In this document: in pieces, positions 1-7,500 of the stretch | Numbering within the stretch: the first letter of the stretch is position 1 | How the letters are laid out: every line of letters begins with the position of its first letter | From: Bacillota bacterium | Lineage (GTDB): Bacteria; Bacillota; Clostridia; Acetivibrionales; Acetivibrionaceae | Reading direction: 5' to 3' | Assembly (NCBI GenBank): GCA_023398495.1 | Contig: JAEWSG010000002.1 | Location: 1-12,515, forward strand | DNA: 12,515 bases | Made by a program: the position numbers and the translations under genes | Notes under the pieces: generated by a model | What the model saw: only the letters and a program-made list of their open reading frames with translations | What the model was told of the DNA's origin: nothing | Database searches by the model: none

Positions 1-127
1 GGTATATCTCCATGTCTGACTACTATCTAAAAATCTGTGAAAACTAAAGAACCGCCGTATACCGAACGGTACGTACGTGCGGTGTGGGAGGTCGGCTAAT
101 CAATTAATGGTTAGCCTCCTACCCGAT
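1..127 (+). mobile_element. 3' end of a group II intron (domains V and VI)
   Basis: The sequence folds as the catalytic 3' end of a bacterial group II self-splicing intron. Domain V spans about 51-83: the lower helix pairs 51-55 with 79-83 and 56-59 with 74-77, there is a two-base bulge at 72-73, and an upper helix 60-63/68-71 is closed by a GAAC loop. A CGC triad (53-55) sits where the catalytic triad is expected. Domain VI spans about 86-124: 86-88 pairs with 122-124, 89-91 with 118-120 and 94-101 with 109-116, leaving A121 bulged as the likely branch point. The intron then ends CCCGAT at 127, placing A121 seven nucleotides from the end, as known for this ribozyme class. The reverse transcriptase and domains I-IV must lie left of the window. 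A bulged U78 in the domain V helix looks unlike the usual form. The exact 3' boundary is inferred from the AT ending. Confidence 0.85.
51..83 (+). ncRNA. Group II intron domain V hairpin
   Basis: This is the most conserved, metal-binding hairpin of the intron. Pairs visible in the sequence are A51-U83, C52-G82, C53-G81, G54-C80, C55-G79, then C56-G77, G57-C76, U58-A75 and A59-U74, followed by a C72-G73 bulge and a four-base-pair upper stem. U78 has no partner. In the related introns I remember, the middle base of the triad makes a G-U wobble and no bulge is present; here it is G54-C80 plus a bulged U. That comparison is from memory. Confidence 0.75.
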
Positions 128-239
128 GGAAATTATGGTGCTTTTGTATTTCTTGTTGGGATTTCAAAAAAATAACTGATAAAATGTTGTTTTAGATAAG
201 CTGATTTATATTTCTTGTGTTACAAAATAATGTTGCTAT

Positions 240-848
240 TTATAATAAAAGTTTGATGTTTTCCCAAAGTACATCGCAGAGCTCTGTTGGCTCAAAATTA
301 TTTCCATACTCTTCGAGTGGAGCGTCACTATTTCCAATGGAACAGCCTTTTTCATCAACACTTGCAGTAAGATAGAAGTTTGTGTCTCTAAAACCCCTTC
401 TATCAAATATTTCAATCATTTGAGGAATACTTAGTAAGGGCAGACAATCTTCCTTGCTAAAAGTTGTTGGACGCTCATAAGCAAATTCAAATTCTTCGTC
501 TTCATCAAAGTCTATTTCTTCAGAATCATCATTACAGCTTCCGTCAAACTCCTCTTCCTCCAATATGGAGTTTTGATCTTCGTCTGCACCAGATTTATTG
601 CTTTCATCATCTTCGCTTTCAACATTTTCATTTGTGGATTGTCTTATATCAATCAAGGTAATATGAGTGCGGTATAAACGAATATTGCCAACAACAAAAT
701 CGATTTCATCATATTCTTCTGTTTCTGCATTTTTACATATATAAGCTACTGCAAGATCGTACTTTTCAGGAAGCCAAAGTTCGCGAAGACTGACTTTCTG
801 GCTTTCGTTCAATTCAGCCAGATTTTCCTTTGTAATATTCCTTTTCAT
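240..848 (-). CDS. Acidic hypothetical protein, 202 aa
   Basis: I do not recognise a named family with certainty. The start ATG (848-846) has a well placed GAGGTGA ribosome site at 862-856. Two ordered-looking parts flank a long acidic linker: residues 1-70 begin with a helix-rich segment ending in ELWLPEKYDLAVAY, residues 71-122 are dominated by Glu, Asp, Ser and Asn, and residues 125-202 contain LPLLSIPQMIEIFDRRGF and finish with ELCDVLWENIKLLL. The 'lPLLsigQMIEil ... ELCDaLWe' pattern resembles small uncharacterised clostridial and phage-like proteins I have seen, but this is recollection. It has no signal peptide or membrane segment, so it is probably cytoplasmic. It starts 49 nt after the GH5 stop on the same strand with no terminator between, so co-transcription is likely, although a cytoplasmic protein has no obvious tie to a lipoprotein glycosidase. 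Strong negative charge is the main visible property. Confidence 0.75.
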   Translation of the reverse strand: MKRNITKENLAELNESQKVSLRELWLPEKYDLAVAYICKNAETEEYDEIDFVVGNIRLYRTHITLIDIRQSTNENVESEDDESNKSGADEDQNSILEEEEFDGSCNDDSEEIDFDEDEEFEFAYERPTTFSKEDCLPLLSIPQMIEIFDRRGFRDTNFYLTASVDEKGCSIGNSDAPLEEYGNNFEPTELCDVLWENIKLLL

Positions 849-897
849 AATGATATCACCTCATGTACATAATAATTAAATCTTACAAAAATAGGTT

Positions 898-2346
898 TTA
901 TTTGTCAAGTGTTCTTTCGCCGATGAGCTTGATTTCATCCAATAAAACCTTTGAGGAGGAATCAGTTAGTGCTGCAGTAAATCTTATTGCAAAATCAGGG
1001 TTGTATGCCGAGGCTTCAGGAATATCATAGGTTTTAGTGACCCAGTCACTGCGTTCGCTTATTTTATCCAATGGAAACCAGGAAATTCCATCAAACCACT
1101 CTATAATAAAGGAGTCTGTACCTTTTAAGTTGTTTGAATTATAAGTCAGCTCTAACTTGATATTTTTATATATATTTGTGTTTTTTCTCTTAGTTATTAC
1201 ATTACCATTTTTAAGAATTGCGACGAGGTTACCGGAAGGTGCTGTTTTATCCTGTAGTATCATGGCACCGTTAAAATCCCAGTTGCCCGTTGTAAATAGC
1301 ATACTTTCAAAGCCTTCACTGAAAAACGGAGCAACTTTTTCACCTTTTAGTATATACTTCACTAAAAGACCGGACTCCGAAAGGTCACTGTCTTCCCATC
1401 CGCCTTTTGAACTGGCAGATGATAGAAGAGCTGCAGAGGATTCAATTTTGTCACATAGGGACCAGTTTACCCAACTTATTTTTCGTTCATCCAGAAAATT
1501 AATCCATTCCATTGTTTCTGCCGTATATACACCGTCAGTACCGTTTGCAAGCGATGTGCCCCACTCACTTACAAAGACAGGAATATTTTTTGCCAGAGAT
1601 TCGTCTATCCTATCTCTTAGCCATTCCTTATGGGTTCCGGAATAAAAATGGAGAGCATACATTACATTTTTGAAATCTAAAGGAGCTTTTTCAACAGCGT
1701 TAATGCCTTGGCTCCATGTATCGGTGCCCACAATTATTATATTATCAGCGTCAATTTTTCGGATTTCTTTAATGACTTCGTCAGCATAAGGTTTAATTGA
1801 ATCGTTCCAGGTTACATCTTTGCCGTTTGGCTCGTTGCATATTTCATAAATTACATTTGGATATTCTCCATAGAGTGTTGCCATCTCTTTAAAAAACTCT
1901 TTTGCCTGAGCTTTATATATATTAGGATTACCATCGCTTAGTATATGCCAGTCAATAATGACATATATACCTGTATCAATCGCAGCCTGAACAGCTTCCT
2001 GAACCTTTTTCTTAACGTCTGGATTTGTTATATAGCCACCTTCTTCAGTGTACATAGCAGCCCTGAACAAAGTTATGCCCCAGTCATCTCTCAAGTACTT
2101 AATGGTGTCAAGGTTTACAAATCTTCCAAATAGGCTAATTGAATGTGAACTCATACCTTTAAGCTGTATGGGCTCTTTCTTCTGATTGCAGAGTTGGCTG
2201 CCTATAACCTTAAGTTTTCCGTTTGCTTCAACAAAAGTTTTATTCTCATTTGATGGACTGCATCCTGTTAATAGTTGTGTGATCAGCAGACTTATAGAGA
2301 GGAAGATCAGTATTGACCTGATAAAATTATTATTCTTATATTGCAT
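898..2346 (-). CDS. GH5 family endoglucanase-type lipoprotein
   Basis: This is a secreted glycoside hydrolase family 5 enzyme, probably an endo-beta-1,4-glucanase, tethered to the outer face of the membrane. Residues 1-29 form a lipoprotein signal peptide with lipobox LTGC, so Cys29 should be lipidated. The (beta/alpha)8 catalytic domain covers about 38-335. Conserved family residues are visible: Arg95 (FRAAMY), His134 (DWH), Asn171-Glu172-Pro173 with Glu172 as acid/base, His233 and Tyr235 (ALHFY), Glu261 in VSEWGTS as nucleophile, and Trp295 in WVNWSLCDK. These resemble subfamily 2 endoglucanases. Residues about 340-482 form a second, beta-rich domain (GNWDF ... LDEIKLIGE) that looks like a jelly-roll module, possibly carbohydrate-binding. 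There is no dockerin, so it is a free, cell-anchored enzyme rather than a cellulosomal one. The ATG at 2346 has an AGGGGGC ribosome site and a good promoter upstream. Exact substrate (cellulose, beta-glucan, mannan) cannot be told from sequence alone. Confidence 0.93.
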   Translation of the reverse strand: MQYKNNNFIRSILIFLSISLLITQLLTGCSPSNENKTFVEANGKLKVIGSQLCNQKKEPIQLKGMSSHSISLFGRFVNLDTIKYLRDDWGITLFRAAMYTEEGGYITNPDVKKKVQEAVQAAIDTGIYVIIDWHILSDGNPNIYKAQAKEFFKEMATLYGEYPNVIYEICNEPNGKDVTWNDSIKPYADEVIKEIRKIDADNIIIVGTDTWSQGINAVEKAPLDFKNVMYALHFYSGTHKEWLRDRIDESLAKNIPVFVSEWGTSLANGTDGVYTAETMEWINFLDERKISWVNWSLCDKIESSAALLSSASSKGGWEDSDLSESGLLVKYILKGEKVAPFFSEGFESMLFTTGNWDFNGAMILQDKTAPSGNLVAILKNGNVITKRKNTNIYKNIKLELTYNSNNLKGTDSFIIEWFDGISWFPLDKISERSDWVTKTYDIPEASAYNPDFAIRFTAALTDSSSKVLLDEIKLIGERTLDK

Positions 2347-2381
2347 TAATTTGCCCCCTAATTAAACTCATTCATACAAAG

Positions 2382-2410
2382 ATTATAACAAGTTTATTGA
2401 AAAGTAGCAA
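2382..2410 (-). promoter_or_regulatory. Sigma-A-type promoter for the GH5 operon
   Basis: On the minus strand the sequence reads TTGCTA (2410-2405), a 17-nt spacer, then a perfect TATAAT (2387-2382) preceded by TGT, which is an extended -10. It lies about 36 nt upstream of the GH5 start codon, so the leader is short. The match to the housekeeping consensus is strong. Confidence 0.7.
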
Positions 2411-2440
2411 TAATAAGATAGCACTAGGAAGCACTAAAGA

Positions 2441-2452
2441 GTACATATGTAC
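2441..2452. repeat. Perfect 12-bp palindrome, possible operator
   Basis: GTACATATGTAC is its own reverse complement. It lies between the two divergent promoters, about 30 bp upstream of the minus-strand -35 and 19 bp upstream of the plus-strand -35, where a dimeric regulator of both genes could bind. No known regulator motif is claimed, and a chance palindrome in AT-rich DNA is possible. Confidence 0.3.
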
Positions 2453-2471
2453 CTGATTTACAAAAATCTGT

Positions 2472-2500
2472 TTGCACGATTGGCATAATTATGATAAAAT
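2472..2500 (+). promoter_or_regulatory. Possible sigma-A promoter for the copper-amine-oxidase-like gene
   Basis: TTGCAC (2472-2477), a 17-nt spacer and TAAAAT (2495-2500) fit the housekeeping consensus. It would give a leader of roughly 200 nt before the ATG at 2708, so a closer promoter remains possible. Confidence 0.4.
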
Positions 2501-2707
2501 TGTAACTATACGGTTGCTTTGCCACTTTAATTTTCCAATAGTCCTTGTAAAAATCTATAGTATTTCCGTAAGTTATTATAAATAATATATAAATAATAAA
2601 TACTTTAGCTTGAAATGAATGCTTTTTATTTGCATCAGTTTTTATATGCTTTTTAGGGCTTAGATTCAGCATAAAGTGAGATTAAAAATTCAGGGGGTAA
2701 TTTGTAA

Positions 2708-4300
2708 ATGAAAAAAGTTGTTTTTTTGACCATGTTGTTTATGTCTTTGTGTTTGTTTGTGGGTAATATTTTTGCTTCCAGCAATCCTACAATTCAAGAA
2801 ACACCTACACTTAAGGTTATTGTTGATGGAATTCAACTGAGTCCCCAAAATACTCCAATCAACTATAATGGTCGTGTTCTTTTGGGTTTGAGAGAGCTCC
2901 TTATAGCACTCGGAGTTCCAAATGACAGCGAACATATTATCTGGAACCAGGAAAACAGATCTGTTAGGGTCATAAAGGATGGTAAGGAAATATTCCTTGC
3001 AATTGGAAATAAGACTGTCTCTGTAAACGGAGAAGAATTTGTGCTCGATATTGAACCGGTTATTTATAAGAACAGTACATATATTCCTGCAAGATTTGTT
3101 GCACAAAGTTTATCAAGATTTGTGTATTGGGATAGTACGACTTATAGTGTAGTTATCACAGAGGAAGACAATTACAATAAAATGTTATCACTTACATCTT
3201 CATTGGAAGTACAATCACAAAAACCTTCACGTATAAAGCAAAATGAAGTTTTTCTTGTAGATGGTACTGAAAAATATAAGATAAATTACAATATAAGTAG
3301 AGATATACAAAAAAATATTGAGTACATGGATATTGTTGAAGTATCGGAGGGGTATACATCGACAACTAAAGTGTATGAAGATGCTAATTATGTTTATGCA
3401 AAACCTGATTTTCGCAATCAGTGGTACAAAAAGTCAAAGTTCAACAGTGAAAAGCTCGAAACCCAGAACAATTTGAATGAAAACGCAAATAATAGCCTGT
3501 CAGCCAGTCTGATGATAAAAGAACAGGATAATAAGCACATTATTCTTGAGGGAGATAGTCTTGCACTGGTGGCAGGTTTATCTAAGAATACGCCTCTAGA
3601 TGTGCTAAAGGATAAAACAAGTAAGTGCCGTGTCAGATTGGAAATAAAAGTTACTCCAATTGATTATGGTATTTTCAGATACGAAATGAGGCGGATGGAG
3701 ACTGTAACAACAGGAATTTATGAAACAGAAAATGGCCTGAAGCCGTACCAGATGACACGGGTTTTGGAATATATGCTTGATGAAGATGTAACTGTACCGG
3801 TACCTGACGATTTGAACAATACATACACAATACCTGAGGGATCAAACGAGTACTATAACATTAATGGTGGTTACTCTTTATTTGTTCCTGACACATGGTA
3901 CCTTCCGAATAGAAAGGATGAGAGTCCTGTTATTTATTATGAAAATCCTTCAGATCCAAACAAGTATTGTGCTATTATGATAAATAATGAATTTATAGAT
4001 TATAATGTTTCGGTTTCAGAATTAAAGCCATTTGTACTTGAAAATATTAAACAATCGCTTAATAATTGTAAGATAGTTAAAACTGAAAATATAATATTGA
4101 GCGGTTACGATGCTATGCGCATTAATTTTACAGGTCAGGATAAAGAAACAGGAGAAGCTGTAAAGCGACAGGTAACATTTCTTATTTGCGATGGTCAGTT
4201 ATTCATCATTACATATTTAGGTGAATCAACAACCTTTGAATCAAAATATAAAGAGGTGAATCAAGTTATTGATACTTGGATAAAGCTTGCTTATGGTTGA
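2708..4300 (+). CDS. Secreted protein with copper amine oxidase N-terminal-like domain
   Basis: This is an exported, probably surface-associated protein of unknown biochemical role. Residues 1-24 are a signal peptide with a likely cut after FAS. Residues about 35-152 match the copper amine oxidase N-terminal-like fold common on clostridial surface proteins: VIVDGIQL, RVLLGLRELLIALG, VRVIKDGKEIFLAIGNKTV, then PVIYKNSTYIPARFVAQSL and VYWDSTTYSVVI. Such domains have no oxidase activity and probably act in binding at the cell wall. Residues about 160-370 look like a beta-rich lipoprotein-type domain (a DUF6612/LppX-like reading is a guess). Residues about 385-528 begin GGYSLFVPDTWYLP and resemble PsbP/DUF1795-like modules. 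There is no anchor or membrane segment after the signal peptide. The ATG at 2708 follows an AGGGGG ribosome site at 2692-2697. It is transcribed divergently from the GH5 operon and seems to be a single-gene unit. Confidence 0.85.
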   Translation: MKKVVFLTMLFMSLCLFVGNIFASSNPTIQETPTLKVIVDGIQLSPQNTPINYNGRVLLGLRELLIALGVPNDSEHIIWNQENRSVRVIKDGKEIFLAIGNKTVSVNGEEFVLDIEPVIYKNSTYIPARFVAQSLSRFVYWDSTTYSVVITEEDNYNKMLSLTSSLEVQSQKPSRIKQNEVFLVDGTEKYKINYNISRDIQKNIEYMDIVEVSEGYTSTTKVYEDANYVYAKPDFRNQWYKKSKFNSEKLETQNNLNENANNSLSASLMIKEQDNKHIILEGDSLALVAGLSKNTPLDVLKDKTSKCRVRLEIKVTPIDYGIFRYEMRRMETVTTGIYETENGLKPYQMTRVLEYMLDEDVTVPVPDDLNNTYTIPEGSNEYYNINGGYSLFVPDTWYLPNRKDESPVIYYENPSDPNKYCAIMINNEFIDYNVSVSELKPFVLENIKQSLNNCKIVKTENIILSGYDAMRINFTGQDKETGEAVKRQVTFLICDGQLFIITYLGESTTFESKYKEVNQVIDTWIKLAYG

Positions 4301-4374
4301 TATATATAAATCGCGAAAATGATTTTATAATTGTAAACTGAATTTTCACGATAATAAAACCATTAAAATTGAAG

Positions 4375-4397
4375 CGCGATATAAAATCTATATCGCG
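4375..4397. repeat. Nine-base-pair inverted repeat downstream of the secreted-protein gene
   Basis: CGCGATATA (4375-4383) and TATATCGCG (4389-4397) pair perfectly around a five-base loop. The stem can extend outward by a G-U and an A-U pair. It starts 75 nt after the stop codon. It may be a transcript-end hairpin or a binding site, but the missing T-run argues against a standard intrinsic terminator. Confidence 0.45.
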
Positions 4398-4460
4398 TTC
4401 AATATATATAATGGCTTTAAGAATTTATTTGCTGTGAAATAAAAGAAGGGAGCAAAATTA

Positions 4461-4489
4461 TTGTATAAGGGAGATTTATGTAGTAAAAT
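4461..4489 (+). promoter_or_regulatory. Possible promoter of the helicase gene
   Basis: TTGTAT (4461-4466), a 17-nt spacer and TAAAAT (4484-4489) form a plausible housekeeping promoter about 100 nt upstream of the helicase ATG. The -35 matches weakly, the -10 in five of six positions. Confidence 0.35.
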
Positions 4490-4592
4490 TAATTTAGGAG
4501 TATTTCTTTAATTAATATATTGAGTTTTTCGCTGTAGTAAGCAATCGGGAGATGTCCTGTCTATAGATAAAAGAGAGAAATGAGGTAAGGCA

Positions 4593-7500
4593 ATGGCATC
4601 AGAACAACTGGATAAAAGGCTTGATTATTGGAAGCAACAGTTGCTTGAATCAGGCTGGCATAATATGATGATTAATTATACACAGACGAAGATGACAGGA
4701 ATTAAGCTTGTTGAACCTCTATTAGGTGAGCTTTTTAGCAGGATTGTAATTAATGAGGAAGTCTTAACTTTTCAAATATCAACTGATGAAAATGAAAACA
4801 TCAGAGAATATTCAGAGTCATCTGGGAAAACATTATTTCCAACATTGCAGCTTGGAACAGGAGATATAAAGACAGACGGTGACGATGAGGAAAGACGAAA
4901 GACCCTGAGAAATTTGCGTGTAAAATCAAAACTTACCCTTGAAGAAAGAGGTTTCAATATTTTGCATGTAGTATGCGGATTTATTGAATGGAGGCACCCA
5001 AATGATCCGCAGTCACAATGGATAAAATCACCGCTTGTTCTTGTGCCGGTGTGCCTAAATGCCGAAGGTATAAACTCCTTATACAATTTGAAAAGGTACG
5101 AAGATGAAATTGTTGTAAATCCGTATTTGGCATATTTATTTGAAACTGAATACGGAATAAGTTTGCCTTCTTTTGATGGATACAATAAAACTATTGACGA
5201 TTTCATATCTGAGATGCGGGATTTAGCTTATGGGTGCGGGTGGAAGATTAGCTTGGAAACAAGTCTGGCTTTGCTGTCTCCTGCAAAAATTACAGCATAT
5301 AAGGATTTGGTTAATAATAGAAATCGGATCATAAATAATTCTGTTATACATGCCCTTTCAGGAGATACTAACAAATCAGGTAAAATCAACGATGGCGTTG
5401 ACTTGTTGGAAGATCATTCGATATTGTCCAAGGAATTCGTTCCAGTTGTAAAGGCTGATTTTGACCAGAAGGCTGCAATTTTATATTCAAAAAAAGGGAT
5501 GAGTTTTGTCTTGCAAGGTCCCCCCGGAACAGGAAAAAGTCAGACAATAACAAATATTATAGCCGAAGCACTGGCTGACGGAAAAAAGGTATTGTTTGCA
5601 GCTGAAAAAAGTAAAGCATTAGAAGCAGTATACAAGCGGTTGACACAGTCGGGTCTTTCGGATTACTGTTTGCCGTTGTATGCTTGTAATCTCAACAAAA
5701 AAGAGATACTGAGTGAACTTGGTTCCACTTTAAAATTACAGCGTATAAAATTATATGATGGTGTTACTGTAAGTGATCCCAACAACACGAAAAGTGATGG
5801 ACTTTCCGCAGCTAATAGCCGATGGGGAGGAAATGTATCAAATAACCCATGGGTAGGCATTAAGCCATTATCTGTAGACCCTGATATGCAACAACAAATA
5901 AAACAGAATTTTAGTAAGGCTGCAAGTATTTTAAAATCAATTCTTGGTGTTTATAATGAAATTAATGCAGAGTATGGGCTAAAACTGGATTTGTGCCTAA
6001 ATAACCTGCCAGACATTACAGAGTTGCTTTATTGTGCTTGTGCTATTTTTGATGTTCCTCCAAAGTGGTTTACTGATTTTGAAAATGGACATTTACTGAA
6101 TTATGCCAAAGATATAATGGAAATCTGCCATAAATACAACACTCTTAATAATGAAGTATTGGAACTTTTTGATAAAAATATTCTGGATTATGATATCCAA
6201 AAATGGACGGTAGAATTTTCTAAGAATCTTGAAGCATTAAAAAATAAGCCAATTCTCCAATTAAAAAATGCCAGTTCATATATTGATTCATTGGAGGATT
6301 TTAAAAACGGCTTTATCAGTTTACGTCATACAGTTTGTGCAATTGAAAATTACATAAATGAATTTAATAATATTTGCGGTTTGGAATATAGAAAATCCAT
6401 AGGCAGTATTGACCTGATTGACGCATTCCTGTCCTTAATTGTAACAATGCCAAAGTCCATAGAGGGCTGGTTTGATAATGATTTTGCAAAAGCCTCCCTG
6501 GAATTATTAAAGAAGGCGAAGGTTGTTACAAATGATATAAAGGATAAGATAGATGTGTTGTTATTAAATTGGGAAAAGGATATTCTCGAATTTGACTTTC
6601 AGGATATTCTGGATCGGTACAAGAACGAATATGCCGGATTCTTAAAGCATTTTAACAACGAATACAGGAAAGACAGAAAGTCTATTCTTGAATTTTCTAA
6701 AACCCCTTTGAAAAATTTTGATGATGAGTCAACTCTACAATTACTAATGGAATTAAAATCGATTGCAGATAATAAAAAGTGGTTTGAAGAAAACCATATG
6801 GAGCTGATAAATTGTTTTGGAGAATATTATTGTGAGATAGATACCCCATGGGATAAAATTGAGAACTGGATTAACGGAATTTTGAACATATCTTTGCACT
6901 TCAATGATGAAGTTCCTCAGAAACTGAAAGATTTCATGACTTCGGGAGAACTACATGAAAATATTGAAAGTATAAATAGAATTGTAACAAGTCTTAAAAA
7001 TGAGAAGACTATGGCAGAACTTCTTATTGCAAGATACACAAGTATCAAAGAGTATATAATATTGGAAATAGATGAAATACTGGCTTATTCAGATGAAATA
7101 CTGGTGACGCTGGAGTGTTTGGAAGACAATTATGCAGAATTTTGTTCGTTGCTTGGTGACAAATCTTTGGATAGTACAGCCGTTATAAATTCAGCAAACA
7201 TTATTTGTGAATGGCAGAGAGCAAAGGAGGATTTTGAGAATAATGATTCTTTATGCAGGGAAAGGTTTGGAAATTACTATGACAGCCTGAATACTGACTG
7301 GAACAAGCTGCTCTCCGCGATTAATTCTGTATATGTATTCAAAAAAAATAACCCTTCAGAAGAATTTGTCAGAGCAATATGTGTTAAGAACGATATTAAA
7401 GAAAAGGTAAAAGTATCTGCAAACATTATTGAGGAGCTGCATAAAGAACTAAAATATTGCTATGACTGGATCTGTTCACTATTTGAAAATTCTGAGTATT

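Larger units (their letters stand above)
2347..2707. other. Divergent intergenic region with two promoters
   Basis: This non-coding spacer separates the minus-strand GH5 operon from the plus-strand copper-amine-oxidase-like gene. It holds a likely promoter for each direction (2382-2410 minus, 2472-2500 plus), two head-to-tail copies of GCACTA spaced 10 bp apart (2421-2426 and 2431-2436), and a perfect 12-bp palindrome at 2441-2452 between the promoters. The part from about 2501 to 2690 would be a roughly 200-nt AT-rich leader for the plus-strand gene; I see no recognisable riboswitch there. Short open frames in this stretch have no ribosome site and are not called. Confidence 0.6.
4301..4592. 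other. Intergenic region with stem-loops and a promoter
   Basis: This AT-rich spacer contains an imperfect stem (4311-4320 with 4342-4351, one C-A mismatch), a perfect GC-capped stem-loop at 4375-4397, a promoter candidate at 4461-4489 and a GAGGTAAGG ribosome site at 4582-4590 before the helicase start. Neither hairpin is followed by a T-run, so a classic intrinsic terminator is not seen, although one of them may end the upstream transcript. No gene is supported here. Confidence 0.5.

Noticed and set aside
1157..1645. Plus-strand 162-codon open frame opposite the GH5 gene
   Set aside because: It overlaps the GH5 catalytic and C-terminal domains antisense and lacks a ribosome site.
2424..3106. 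Minus-strand open frames over the divergent spacer and the start of the secreted-protein gene
   Set aside because: They have no ribosome site, are antisense to a clear signal-peptide gene, and their composition follows AT-rich DNA.
4311..4351. Intrinsic terminator after the secreted-protein gene
   Set aside because: The stem has a mismatch and a 21-nt loop and is not followed by a T-run, so it is only noted as an inverted repeat.
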